Shown here piece by piece: positions 31,631-43,288 of a DNA stretch of 64,000 nt. The notes beneath the pieces are model-generated. The model was not told the DNA's origin, ran no database searches, and worked only from the letters and a program-made list of their open reading frames with translations. The DNA lies in contig NC_135559.1 of assembly GCF_964340395.1 (NCBI RefSeq), forward strand, positions 7,194,759-7,258,758. The letters run 5' to 3'. Both the position numbers and the translations under genes were made by a program. Positions within the stretch are counted from its first letter, which is position 1, and each line of letters starts with the position of its first letter. The stretch comes from Glandiceps talaboti (lineage: Eukaryota > Hemichordata > Enteropneusta > Spengelidae).

Positions 31631-34600
31631 GTAAGTAGGGCAACGATGGGAGACTTAAATGTATAATATTAATGATTGTATCTTTACATGCCCTACTCAA
31701 CGTGATCGAACGCAGCGAACCATTCCATTTGCATTCCAGTTAACGTTCACCAAATACATAAATTTCAAAAATTCAAAAAAGGGTCTTAGCTTATAAGTTA
31801 TATCATGGATGTATTAGTGAGATTGTAGCGTTCATTGTGGGTTTTTCGGAAACGAACAGTTAAAGTTTGAGCATCGGAACGAAAACAAAGTTTAAAAAAA
31901 AATCAAAACCACAACTAACGCTACAATTATTGCAGCTACCACAAGGAAACCAGTACATAAAGGGATTGTGAAATATCTTGCTGTATAAAAATTGTTTCAT
32001 AAAGTAAGTAATATATGTTCACCCACTTGCAATGGAAGGCTTTGTCTGAACATGGATGTATTTGACCGGGAAAGGGAGAACAAAATTGATAATTAACAAT
32101 TTGAAATAATCTATAAATTTGTTTATTGAGAGTCCAAACACATGTATTTGTTAGTTTGGGTGTTGAAACCAGTATTTTATGCCATATTATTCTTGTCAAC
32201 TTCCTGGCCAAGCAACTTTCAACAACAGCTGTTTCCTTCATAGTAACGTTATGTCATCTATAGACCCTGTAGTGTACACTCCAGAGGCCCCTATGTTTCC
32301 TCAGGTAGTTGTACAGCTGTTACAAGCATTGACAATATATCATTAGAACTTCAACTTCTTAACAATAATATGAATTCATTGAAGCATAGACACTACACGT
32401 ATGGGTCTTCTATTACTGAAGTACAATATAAACATATTTACTTGTGTTTTCAAAATCAATGCTAGATTTTCAGGAGAAAAGTGATATTGGAGTGGAAGCA
32501 TAGTTGGGCATAGACCCTACATGTGTAGGGTCTATGATTTGGATGAACTTGAAGTACTTTTGTGACACAGGTTTTTCTTTCATTGTTTGAACAATAATGA
32601 CAACAGGCCATCACCTCAGACTAGAGGAGAACTGCAAATTCTATGTTTGTATCAACATGGTAGGTGTAATTTTGTGTAAATATGACTCTAGGGTGTGTTA
32701 ATTTTTATTAGTGAATAACAGAAAGTATGATTACATTAAACCAATACTGATTTTTTGTTGTCAGGTGCACTGTGATAATGAGGTATCTGAAATAATGACA
32801 AGAAACAAAAGACGATCCACAGGTTCTCCAAATGACAACAGATCCAAGAAAAGGGCAGCCTTTGGTGATATCACAAACAATGTAAGTCAAAGCACATCTT
32901 ATTCTATTTCTTTATCATATTTCCCTTGTACAAACTTTTACCTCTCAGGCTCTGTACGAAACGTTTCACTACTCCTGCAATTGTTATGCCATGGTAGGAT
33001 TTTCTGATAAACTTTCCATTGCTGGTCTTTTAATAGACTGTGAGATGCGTTGTGCCGTTCTGCCCTCACCAGCCTCCGGAGGGGTTAACCAATGTGTGAT
33101 GGCGCCCTGTCACAACGTACCTTACAGACTAATCTTTTCAAGATTTTTTGCCAAGTAACAATTTGTTAGTACTAGTAGACTACTTTCTTTGGTGGTTACT
33201 TATACTCTATTGCCTAGTCGCCATGCCAATCAAGTCTGGGTTTTACCATGGAGGTCCTTCCTACCTCATACATGTAACAAAACAGAAGACGTCTTTGCCT
33301 AAAGCCAGTTTTGTTAGTCTGTAAGCCAGCACTCATGGTTAAGAAGCCTTGTGATAGGGCTGAACAGCACAACATATCTTACAAACTACCAGTTTTGTCT
33401 ACAAATCAAAATAAATATACACCCAGGGGTGAACAAATCATTTTGTGAACCGGTGGTCCCCAGACCAGTGCCTTAAAAATTCCAGTGGTCCTGCTGAAAG
33501 AATTAGTGGTCCCATGTCCCGCTAATGTGAAACATTAAATCTTACCTATGAATCTGTATATTCAGACAACTTTTTAACATAGTTATTAACACTTTTTTAC
33601 TGGTCCGACAGACCAGACAAGGTAAAATTTGTGTGGTCCGCCCCAAAAAAATCGCTAGTCCCGGACCCAGGACAAGTGGATTTGTTCACCCCTGTACACC
33701 TGACGAGTAGGTTTTTGATAACGTGACATAATCAACATATGTAGTGTATATACACAAGACAAGGTCTTTCAAACTTAATTTTGTGGTTCATATCAATCAA
33801 TCTCTCACTTATAGTTTTGTGTTTGAATCTTCGTTGTCCCCACTGGCAGTGTTGATTTGTGTTCAAAGTGCATCATTTTATAATTATATGCTTGTGCATT
33901 ATCGGTGTCTGTTTTATTGTTTGTGTACTTCATAACAAAAATGTACCTGTGAGACATAAAAAATGTCCTGCTGCCTTATTGAAACTCTATAGTCACTCTA
34001 GTTTTGTTGTAATAACAACTGTTAGGACTTCCAAATGAGTATTTTTCACAAGATTAAATAATTTATTATTGATACATGTTTTTCATGATGAATGAGTTGA
34101 ATAAGTCTTTTAACAGCTAAAAACCTACTTCATCAAGTGTTGAAAGTGATGGGAAAAAGGCAGCCATCAAAATAAGGTGACATTCCAAGTAGATTGTTTC
34201 AATAATTTATTTCCAAAAAAGACCTCAATCATCAAAATGTGTCAATTTTTTTCAAGAAGACGTCATTTTTATTTATCATTTTTCAAAAACAAATTTGATG
34301 TAATAGCCCATAGGGACCCATTCTTAACAGTTCCCTCACTTATTGAATTCCACAACAATCCATAATTTGACACAGGCATTACAGAAGAAACAGACTGGTG
34401 CAATCAAGAAGGTTGTCAAAGTGTCAAGTAAAAAATCCAAGGAACCTAAAGGGTCTTCATCAAGCATCGCTCCCAAACCTACTGTTAGTAACGATAAGTT
34501 GGCACCCCTAGCTACACAAGAAGACGATGAAGAGGAAAGTATGGAGATTGTTCTAGAATCGTCTGAAAGTTATGCTAGCAGTTCACAAGGATCAACAAGG

Positions 34601-37600
34601 TACATGTTATTTTACAAAAGTAAAAGATTTCTCTTCAGCAATGCTACCAGAGAGAGAGAGAGAGAGTATTTCCACTTAGGTGACACAGTTTTGTTTACTT
34701 CTCACTCAAAGTTTTGTTGTTACAAATTGCATAAGTACAATACAGACACTGGTAGTACATATGCACATAAAATGTTATATTTTACATGTATCTCACTATG
34801 AGTACAAATGCATCGGTGGATAATAATAGAGTTGGTAGATATTGGCCTGGGTAGCACAGTTGGTAGTGCGCCCATCTATTGATCAGAGGGTCTCAAGTCC
34901 CGGCTCTGGCCAACTTTTCTTCCGCTCGTTTACTGCACTCGGTTAGACTATACTCTCTTAAGTTTGGTGGTATATTACTGCACTAACATAGATGTTTGGA
35001 TGTGGGGGATAAGGGGATAACGTGATTGATGCAAAGAGGGTGAAAACTGACTGGTGTGAGAAGGGTGGAATCTGAGTGGTGTAGGGGGGGGGGGGCTGAT
35101 TGGTGATTACTGATTCAGAACTCAAATATAAATGGAAAGATGTTTACATACATGAGCCACCAATTTATAGGAAGTTAAAATAATTTCTTTCTTTTTTTTA
35201 TGACAGTTCCACAGATTCAGAAGTACAAATTATGAACAAAAAGAATGAAAAAAGGACAGAAGAACATGCTGAACAAGATGAAGTGAGTTTAGTCTTATTT
35301 ATTAACAAAACATGGTAACCTCTGTGTTTTATTTTGGTCCATATTTTTTAAAGAAAAAGTCCAGTCAGACTTATTTCTGTACACTTGTATTGATTACTGC
35401 TATCAACTTAAATATGATTTTAGATGATGAAGAAACACCTTGATGACTTACTCAGCTTTAAACTTTGTAAAGAATAAAATGCAGGTTGTCCTGCATTCGG
35501 CCATCTTGGCATTTCCTGCAATGGTTTATGGGAAACCTTTAGTGATGACATCACATCTACCACTATCTCTTTTACGTCAAGACAAAGAGATTGTGATGAA
35601 TACGATTACATCGGTAGGTTTTCCCCAGAAATTCTTACAGGAAATTTTCAAAATGGGAGAAGCCATATCCAGTGCAGTATGGCTTATTCACAAGATTTCA
35701 AAGTTGACAAAGTTACCAAGGTGATATTTTATGGTGACAGATCTACTCTTCCATTTCAACTCACCCCAACTGTTTACATTAACAATATAATTTACCTGTC
35801 CATATATGAAAATCAAAGCTAGTAATACTCAGTTTGGAGGGTCTATTATGGGACCTGAAGACAGGGTAGGGTATACACGACATTATGTACTACAATACTT
35901 AAGTTAACAAGTTGAGGTCTTCAAAACCTGTGTGCAGAAGTTGTAAGCATGTCAGTCACTAATAGTCACTACTATACCACATGCATGTGCGACTACCACT
36001 TTCTGGTAAGAAATGCTACATTTGCTACGCTTCGACTGGCCACGTATGTAAAATCATGTAAATTTTGATCTCCATATTTCGAGTCCATGTACGTGTATAG
36101 TTTAGATTTATATATGTTTACTAGTGTTGTTGTTGTTGTTGTTGGGGGGGGTGAAAATAGGACGAGTTGATATTGGGACATGTTAAATTGTTTTATCACC
36201 CAAAATTGTGTTTAAAATATCATTAAATATTTCTCTGTTTCCACAGATGAATGAAGTGTGTATGAAGTTAGCATTCACAGATATTGATGAAGAAAATAAA
36301 GCAGATCCCAACCTGTGTCCTGTCTATGCATATGAAATATTCCAGTACTACAAACAGAGAGAGGTGAGTTGATACAGCTAAAATGATGTAGGCTTGGTGT
36401 TTCACTCATGTGATATTACAGCTAAAATGATGCAGGCTTGGTGTTTCACTCATAGTACATTACAGCTAAAATGATGTAGGCTTGGTGTTTCACTCATGTG
36501 ACATGACATTTAATACACACCCTCAGACAACTTCTAAATGCAAAAGAAACAATTACATAGGGGCTGTGCACAGTGGGGATGTAGAAGTAGTCAAGTTGAT
36601 ATGTTGATTATCAGTTAGAAAATAAACAATTGAAGCCATTATATTCGTCAAGTCCATGTGTAATGTTTTCATTAGAATCCTGTTTCTGCTGCACTGCTTA
36701 GGCCTTAGTGTTATCTAAAGTACTCTTATTTGAAGGAGAAGAACATAATTCTCCTTCCAGAACAATGTTGTCTGTGGTTAAAAAATTGATTTGCATTTCC
36801 CCAACTAACACTTCTGTTTGTTTCCAGATTGTGTTTCAAGTCGAACCATACCTTGAAAAGCAGACAGACATCAATCGCAACATGCGTGCAATACTTGTTG
36901 ACTGGTTGGTTGAGGTCCAAGAAAATTTTGAACTTAATCATGAGACCCTCTATCTTGCCGTGAAAATTGTCGATCGTTATTTGATGGCAAAGAATGTTCC
37001 AAGAGAGACGCTGCAATTGGTTGGTGCAACGTCATTATTCATCGCATGTAAATTTGATGTAAGTATTGTATGATAAAAGTTAAAATACCACGATCAGGGT
37101 TCTCCCCAGCTTGAGAGTAGTCCCGGACACTAATTAATATTCATGCTAATTTGCATAATTAATATTCATGAATAAATTAATGGTACACTCAAAGTACATG
37201 GTGTGTGATCAAAGTTGCTAACAAAAAACTTAAAACCAACTTTTATTTCTCTACAGATTTATAACTCTAATCTCAATCTTTGTACATCGATTTTTTTAAA
37301 TCACAGTTTTTGATTAGTTTTCTCAGAAAAGCTAAAGTTGTTTCATACTAAATATCAAAACTCTAAAAAGTTGCGTATACCCACACATACGCATTGCGTT
37401 TAGACGAAATCTCGTGATACATGAGACATCGCGATAGTTTGTGACGTCACCACCCGCCATTTTGGAAATTACATGTTGTCATCGTCGTGCGATGTACGAT
37501 GTCAAACTACTAACTAAAAGTGTTTTCAGAGTAAAATTGAACAGAAAACTAATGATCGGACACAACGTCAACACTTTATACAAGGTATATGAGGCTGTTA

Positions 37601-39914
37601 TACTTTTTTTATGACGCTGAAGAATGGTAGTCGAAAGTCTGTAGCATCGTGTTTGCCATGTAATTCACACGTACTCACTGTATACGAGATATCAATGTAT
37701 AACGTATAGCAGCTGTTGTCAGTTCACGTCTACATTGTTCGTTTCTCAAAGACATTTTAATACTTCATTATCTTTTAAATCGATACGCCCATGTGGGCAG
37801 AAAATGAAAGTACAATTATTAAAGTGAATGTGTGTGGGGTGTCGAATGGTAACCAATTGAAGGTGGTGGACGGCAACTTTGAGTAGTGGTCGCCAAGACT
37901 GAGTCCCGGACGCTAGCGTCCGGTGCCGTCCAGCGTGAGGAGATCCCTGCACGATACATGAGTGCAAATTTGGTGTATTCGGGGTATTTGCACAAGTGCT
38001 TGCGGTGTTCTGAGCGGCCATATAGTTCAACAGAAAACAATGCAAACACAAATGTGAATTACTAATGATACTCTTGTGCCAAGGGGTTCTGTTATTATTA
38101 CATATGTTTATCCGAAAAAGCAAAATTTCATAAAAATCATATGCCATCTCAAGATTTCATGTAAAAGGAACAAGTGACTCATTTTGCATTGAGGTTAACC
38201 ACTGCAGGGTATGTCAAAAAAGGCTGGACACAAGTTAAGTGCAGTAGGGCTTCTCTACAAGATTTTAAATGTTGAGTTTTCAAAAACTATGAACGGAATA
38301 TGATTGATTCTTTTTTCATTCCATCAGGAGAGATGTCCACCACTGTTGGATGATTTCATCTTCATTTGTGACGATGCCTACAAGAGAAATGAATTTTTAA
38401 CCATGGAACAGACCATCTTGAAAACACTTGACTTTGACATTGGAATGCCACTCTCCTATAGATTTCTAAGAAGATATGCAAAGGTGAGACATTTCTATGA
38501 AGTGATTATTGATATCATTTCAGTGCTCAACCTCTGACCTTAAATAATCAATGTCAGCTAGTCAGCTGCAATTAGTAATGTTTGACTTTGAGAGAGATTT
38601 ATTATGTAAATTCTAGGTAAACATGATAAAAAAATTATCAACGCTTCCAATTTAAGTGACATGAGCTGAGTTTATAAACCTTTTACTCAAATAATAAAAT
38701 AGAATAATAATACTTATATAAAACCTTGATTCTTGTTCTGACGAAATTTTTTTTGATCTCTGTTTTCAATTCTTCACCAGTGTTGTAAAGCCAGTATGGA
38801 GACTTTGACCTTAGCCAGGTTTATTTTAGAACTTACACTTCAAGAGTACGACTTCCTGGATTTCCCCGACTCACATCTTGCTGCATCTACTCTTTTACTT
38901 GCCTTTAAAATGAAAAGTGGTCAAGAATGGGTGAGTTTTTGCCAAAAAGCAGTGAAAAATAATGATGAGATTTAGAGAATAAGTGATAAATTGTGTGAAG
39001 ACATTGAGAAAGAAGACTTGCATTGCATTATAAAACCACTCACAATTAAAGGTGTAAACATTTCGCAATGGAAATGTTATTTAAAATGTAATAAAGACAA
39101 ATTAAACGAATTATTTAAAATGTAATAAAGACAAATTAAAACAAGGAAAGCAACATAGTCTCATGCAATGCATCTTGGAACCTGAAAATAGACCGTTACT
39201 TAGGCAACACTACTGATGACTTGGTGTTTATTTCCTCCTCTTGATTTATGACATGTATGGAGATCAATTTGCATATTCATTAGCATGACAACATGATAAG
39301 CATGGAGACCAATTTGCATGTTCATTAGCATGACAACATGATAAGCATGGAGACCAATTTGCATGTTCATTAGCATGACAACATGATAAGCATGGAGATC
39401 AATTTGCATATTCATTAGCATGACAACATGATAAGCATGGAGACCAATTTGCATGTTCATTAGCATGACAACATGATAAGCATGGAGACCAATTTACATA
39501 TTCATTAGCATGACAACATGATAAGCATGGAGACCAATTTGCATGTTCATTAGCATGATAAGCATGGAGACCAATTTGCATATTCATTAGCATGACAACA
39601 TTCACCTTCACCTTATGATGAGACATATTTCATGTTTATTCTACTAGAGTCTTTCATCTTTGTCATACAAGTTCAATATTCCAATTTATTCCATGAATTT
39701 TTTTCCCACTATGATCTAGGATACAACTCTGGAATACTATTCCGGTTACACCAGTGAAGACTTAATGGCATGTGTAAAACAACTGAACGGATTAGTTGGG
39801 TCACAACCAAACAAACAACTCATGACAGTCAGGAATAAATATTCACATAGGTATGTACTTTCGATGTACTTCTTTAGCACAACTGAACTGAGGTTCAGTG
39901 TGCTATAGGCATCA

Positions 39915-39961
<47 letters not shown>

Positions 39962-40645
39962 TGAGAAACCTCTGGATCAGTTGATTTCAAAGTTTATAGG
40001 GACATTACTAATAGAGTGTAGATGAAAAGAAAAATCAAATTAAAGTAATCTGATTAGAGGTTTTCAAATTACGTCCAAAAGAGTGACTTTCTGTCAAATA
40101 GATCATCTTTTAGAATGGTAGTCTATGAGGTATGGTTAGTTAATGTTACATAATCACTTGGCTAAAGTCCATGGGAGGTTCCATTATCCGGTAGGGATGT
40201 TTTCATGTTTGAGATGTGTTTCTCTCACTGTATGTGTATGTCAGACGTTGGATTTCAGTTGTGCACATTGCCATTAGTAGTATTTTTAATGACAACAGTG
40301 GTGAAGTCAGTTTCGAGAAGCTGAGACAGACATGAACTACTGGGATATTTTGCCATTTGCAGTCATTAATCATTCATATTGAATCACACACTAGATCACT
40401 GCACTGTATGGTAGTTATAATGCACACATACTTCCTACTTTGTTATGCACTGTATAAGAGATACAAACACATTGTTTGTTATGTGACATTCCATTGATCA
40501 GCTCAGCTGGAGGGGGATATACACGTAATATTGGTCAATATGTCTAGAATTGTGTCCATGCTTATATTTTGTCCTTTTTCTTCTTTGTTTCAGAGTTTTC
40601 TTTGAAGTTGCCAAAATCCCAGCAGTTGATGTGTTAGAACTATAG
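31541..40645 (+). CDS. CCNB3: cyclin B3
   Basis: Ten exons (31541-31630, 32765-32881, 34376-34599, 35207-35282, 36247-36363, 36828-37058, 38328-38483, 38781-38930, 39720-39850, 40594-40645) join to 447 codons plus TAG, with consistent phases and GT-AG borders. The N-terminal region is basic and serine-rich with a destruction-box-like RAAFGDITN (60-68), where B3 cyclins often have Phe at the Leu position. The cyclin box starts near 200 (CPVYAYEIFQYYKQRE) and contains MRAILVDWLVEVQ (227-239), then HETLYLAVKIVDRYL and FIACKFD. The second fold follows from about 325. FICDDAYKRNEFLTMEQTIL and SYRFLRRYAK favour the B3 class over A, B1 or B2. B3 cyclins partner CDK1 (or CDK2) in mitosis and meiosis in the nucleus. 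An intron lies in the 5'UTR and AATAAA signals at 42127 and 42203 suggest a 3'UTR of about 1.5 kb. Confidence 0.93.
31826..31937. repeat. short foldback related to 29700-30215
   Basis: TTGTAGCGTTCATTGTGGG on the left faces CCACAACTAACGCTACAAT on the right. It lies in CCNB3 intron 1, on the other side of the divergent promoter from its larger relative. Confidence 0.7.
32509..32536. repeat. perfect 28-bp palindrome, CATAGACC family
   Basis: CATAGACCCTACA-TG-TGTAGGGTCTATG. Half-site relatives lie nearby at about 32261 and 32391. Confidence 0.92.
32765..32881 (+). CDS. CCNB3: CCNB3 exon 2: destruction-box-like motif
   Basis: 117 bases, phase 0-0. Encodes TRNKRRSTGSPNDNRSKKR followed by AAFGDITNN. 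Confidence 0.9.
33034..33131. mobile_element. 98-bp TIR MITE (TAGACTG family), copy 1
   Basis: Starts TAGACTGTGAGATGCGTTG and ends CAACGTACCTTACAGACTA. The flanking 9-mers GTCTTTTAA and ATCTTTTCA match at 7 of 9 positions, consistent with a decayed target duplication. Confidence 0.75.
33424..33694. mobile_element. 271-bp DNA element with CAGGGGTGAACAAATC ends and 6-bp direct repeat
   Basis: The first and last 16 bases are perfect inverted repeats (CAGGGGTGAACAAATC / GATTTGTTCACCCCTG). TACACC directly precedes the left end and directly follows the right end. The interior has GTGGTCC/GGTCC blocks and no coding sequence. The CAGGG termini recall hAT elements, but the target repeat is 6 rather than 8 bases. 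Confidence 0.78.
34376..34599 (+). CDS. CCNB3: CCNB3 exon 3: basic to acidic linker
   Basis: 224 bases, phase 0-2. Lys/Ser-rich (KKVVKVSSKKSKEPKGSSSS), then an acidic stretch (EDDEEESMEIVLESSES). Donor AAG then GTACAT. Confidence 0.85.
34844..34911 (+). other. tRNA-like sequence (SINE head or tRNA pseudogene)
   Basis: An A-box-like segment (TAGCACAGTTGGTAGTGCG) and a B-box-like segment (GGTCTCAAGTCCC) lie at tRNA spacing in 68 bases, with GGCC at one end pairing to GGCC at the other. The acceptor stem is otherwise poorly paired, so a working tRNA is unlikely. It sits in CCNB3 intron 3. Confidence 0.55.
35207..35282 (+). CDS. CCNB3: CCNB3 exon 4
   Basis: 76 bases, phase 2-0, encoding STDSEVQIMNKKNEKRTEEH. 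Polypyrimidine-rich acceptor, donor GTGAGT. Confidence 0.85.
35353..35414 (+). repeat. single copy of the dispersed ~67-bp repeat
   Basis: AAAGTCCAGTCAGACTTATT, ACACTTGTATTGATTACTGC and TATCAACTTAAA, as at 19095 and 49640. Confidence 0.85.
36247..36363 (+). CDS. CCNB3: CCNB3 exon 5: lead-in to the cyclin box
   Basis: 117 bases, phase 0-0, encoding DIDEENKADPNLCPVYAYEI and FQYYKQRE. Confidence 0.92.
36373..36505. repeat. 44-bp tandem repeat, three units
   Basis: CAGCTAAAATGATGTAGGCT begins at 36375, 36419 and 36463. It lies a dozen bases after the donor of CCNB3 exon 5. Confidence 0.93.
36828..37058 (+). CDS. CCNB3: CCNB3 exon 6: core of cyclin box 1
   Basis: 231 bases, phase 0-0, encoding NRNMRAILVDWLVEVQENFE and HETLYLAVKIVDRYLMAK. 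Confidence 0.95.
37095..37949. mobile_element. 855-bp DNA element with CAGGG-TCTCC ends and 6-bp direct repeat
   Basis: The left end CAGGGTTCTCCCCAG and the reverse complement of the right end, CAGGGATCTCCTCAC, agree at most positions. CACGAT abuts both ends outside. The right part contains CCGGACGCTAGCGTCCGG. No transposase is recognised, so it is probably a non-autonomous hAT-like element in CCNB3 intron 6. Confidence 0.7.
38328..38483 (+). CDS. CCNB3: CCNB3 exon 7: end of box 1 and start of box 2
   Basis: 156 bases, phase 0-0, encoding FIFICDDAYKRNEFLTMEQT and MPLSYRFLRRYAK. Confidence 0.95.
38781..38930 (+). CDS. CCNB3: CCNB3 exon 8: cyclin C-terminal fold
   Basis: 150 bases, phase 0-0, encoding TLARFILELTLQEYDFLDF and HLAASTLLLAFKM. 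Confidence 0.93.
39248..39600. repeat. 45-bp minisatellite with CCAAT-octamer units
   Basis: About eight units, each with CATGGAGACCAATTTGCATG (or A) and TTCATTAGCATGACAACATG. The period of 45 keeps frames open on the minus strand. ATTTGCAT is the octamer on the reverse strand and overlaps a CCAAT core. It lies in CCNB3 intron 8. Confidence 0.95.
39720..39850 (+). CDS. CCNB3: CCNB3 exon 9
   Basis: 131 bases, phase 0-2, encoding YYSGYTSEDLMACVKQLNGL and NKYSH. Confidence 0.9.
39918..39957. repeat. (GT)n microsatellite
   Basis: Forty bases of GT in CCNB3 intron 9. Confidence 0.95.
40594..40645 (+). CDS. CCNB3: CCNB3 last exon and stop
   Basis: 52 bases, phase 2 in. Ends VFFEVAKIPAVDVLEL and TAG at 40643-40645. 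Confidence 0.9.
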
Positions 40646-42126
40646 AATATCATACAGCAATATCAAATAGACATTTAATGTACCAAAGAAGTGGGGGGGG
40701 AGGGGGTGATACATCAGACGAGGGAAGTGTTTTACATCAGCAAACCTCTCATATAATTGTCACAATGAAGACATTCAACCTTATATTAGCTGTTACACTG
40801 TCAACTTAAGTATTGTTTTTGATTACTTTGTTCAACCAAATATAAGCCTTTGTCAGACCCACAGTAGTATTAATTACATGGCTGCAAATACACATACCTA
40901 TTTCACATTGCAATAACATTTTCCAAAAAAGGAGAAAGGAATTTGTATTTACCAAGCCATGTTCTCCCCATACCAAACAGCACTCAATGACCCAAGAATA
41001 TATTTTCATATCAATCCCATTGTCTATGTCAATTATGGAATTGTTAGAAAAATGCAAGCGTCAACTTTTGAGGTCGTAATGTTCATATATTATATTAGTG
41101 ACTGGTCAGCACTCATCTAGGGAGGGGGAGAACCCTATATCTCCAACAACCATTTCATTGGTAAACGATACATTTATTGTATCACAAGTGCTTATATGTG
41201 GTTGGATATATAACTCCCACATACAAATGTATTTTACTTGCTCATATCTGTAAATAGTTCAAGCAGTTCCAATTCAGTCTACTTCCCAAAATGTGTGTCC
41301 ACTCAGTTTCACAAACTGTAGAGGCAAATAGTGGGTTGTTTTTACACTCCAACTTTTATGTTGTTCTATAAAATCAATTAATGTGACCCAGTGGAAGATG
41401 CTTTTATCAATGATAAATCCCATTTTTAAAAAAAAAAGGATTTTGTTTTAATTTTTTTTTCTAAATCTTTCTACCTGTACTTTACCTCTTATATCTGTCC
41501 ATTCTTTTTTCTTGTTATTTTTATACTGTCTATTTCTTGTGTTTTTATCAAAATCATATCATTTGATCTTATTGTACATATTTCAATTATTAATTTTATT
41601 AACACATTTCATGTGTATTTTTGATAATCTTAGTTGTTAGTTTCAGTTACCAGTTGTTGACTCCACCCTGCCTTTGATAGCCATTAGTGAAAGTGATGTA
41701 TATGGCCATTGGATAATTCACTTAAAATTACCATGATCATGTTCAGTAACATCTACGTAATTGAATAGCGCCACCTAGTGTCGATTTAGTTCAGATTGTT
41801 TTGTTTTTATTGGTCATACTTAATCATAGACCTTTTTTGTAGGATATGATTTAATTGAATACAAGCTTTTCATGACATCTGTACTCGGGTAACAAAAAAT
41901 CGTACATGAGTAGCGCCATCTAGTGTTGAATCAGTTAAGATTATTTTGTTTTTATCAGTCTTAGTTTCGAATAGCTTTCAGACATTGATAACTAGGAATC
42001 AAGACTAGTAAGTGAATCATGCAATCCAGAATTGTACACACTGATAGTGCCTTACTGTTGATACAGAATTAATTTCTTTGTGTTAGAATCATTGTGTATA
42101 TTAGTTACAATCTGGAATCGATGTGG

Positions 42127-42208
42127 AATAAAGTTGATTACTTTGAAGAAAACTAGTGTTGTATTAGTATTACCATTCTTTGTGAGATTGAGTTACAGGA
42201 GAAATAAA
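42127..42208 (+). terminator. CCNB3: candidate poly(A) signals of cyclin B3
   Basis: AATAAA at 42127-42132 and 42203-42208, about 1.5 kb after the stop; no AATAAA was noticed earlier on this strand after the stop. Confidence 0.45.
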
Positions 42209-43188
42209 GTTATCTTAGTGTTTTACTTGTGATGTTTTTAAGCCAAAGATGTCAAGACTAGTATTTCAAAGCACAAATGACAGAATCCTTTACCCAATCA
42301 CACTGAAAAGTGATAAGCATTTGTTCACAGTGCCCATAAAAAACAGGCTTATGCTGGAAACATTACACATTGACTTGAGGATTTTAATGGCTTCAATTGT
42401 TTACTTTCCTGCTGATAATTCAACATGGTAACTTGTCTACTTCTTTCCCCACTATGCGCACATTCTCACAAGTCAGAGCACATTTATGTTGTATTATCAA
42501 GATATTGGTCTCTGTATAGTCTCAGTTACCCAGACTCTCACCACTGGGGTCTCTGCCTACGAGACCTCCCCAAAGGAGTCTGGGAAAACCATGTTTCAAG
42601 TAGCTGTCGGAGCAGTGCATCATGGGAAGTACTTCACATCCAACATTGCATTTCTGTATATACAACCAACAGGTCACATCTGACATAATATATGCATCAT
42701 GTGACTTATTCAACCAATCAGTTTCTATGCATGGTATCCATTTAATTATTAAGGTCACAGGCTTTGTGATGAGAACACTTGCTAGTTTATCCATGGAGCA
42801 GGCTAAGTGGGGAGTACTTCACACTACTAGGCCTCTTTGCAACAATGGAGGAGAACAGAAAATCAGTCTCGCTCACAAAAATGAAGTACTCCTGCATCTA
42901 ATATCGTTAGGGCCATGGAAACTGATTTATACATGTACACACTAGAAAACAGATTCAACAATAACACACAATTACTCATGGAATACAGAAAACTGTTTGC
43001 TCTTTATTTGCAAATCTAACTAAGATGTACTAAAAAAAATACCTTTCCATTCATTTGCACATTCCAAATATCTATGAGGTGGTCATTTTTCATGTTTGGA
43101 AAACAGTCACTTCTACAATTGGAAATAAGATACACGTGTACACTTCAGATTGATATGGTAGTAGAACTATTACTTGTACTTGGCTACG

Positions 43189-43288
43189 TAGACTGTAAGA
43201 TACGTCGTGACGTTTCGCCCTCACCGGCCTCCTCTCAGGGGTTGGCCGATGGTTGAGGGCGCCCCGTCACGGCGTACCTTACAGACTA
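43189..43288. mobile_element. 100-bp TIR MITE (TAGACTG family), copy 2, with 9-bp target duplication
   Basis: Starts TAGACTGTAAGATACGTCG and ends CGGCGTACCTTACAGACTA. TTGGCTACG flanks it exactly on both sides. The inner part folds as GCCCTCA / TGAGGGC. Confidence 0.88.

Noticed and set aside
34844-34911. Functional tRNA gene
   Set aside because: The acceptor stem pairs only at its outer GGCC, and the B box deviates (GGTCTCAAGTCCC), so I list it as tRNA-like only.
35440-35724. 94-codon plus-strand frame with MVYGKPLVMT
   Set aside because: Lies in a CCNB3 intron, starts inside a dispersed repeat and has no recognisable domain.
37746-38147. 133-codon minus-strand frame
   Set aside because: Covers the right end of the CAGGG element and its flank in a CCNB3 intron; no transposase motif.
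39200-39626. Regular 45-bp repeat considered as a CRISPR-like array
   Set aside because: Units are directly tandem with no unique spacers, and the DNA is eukaryotic.
42425-42945. Three overlapping plus-strand frames and one minus-strand frame
   Set aside because: Short, mutually overlapping, within MITE remnants and without family motifs or splice logic.
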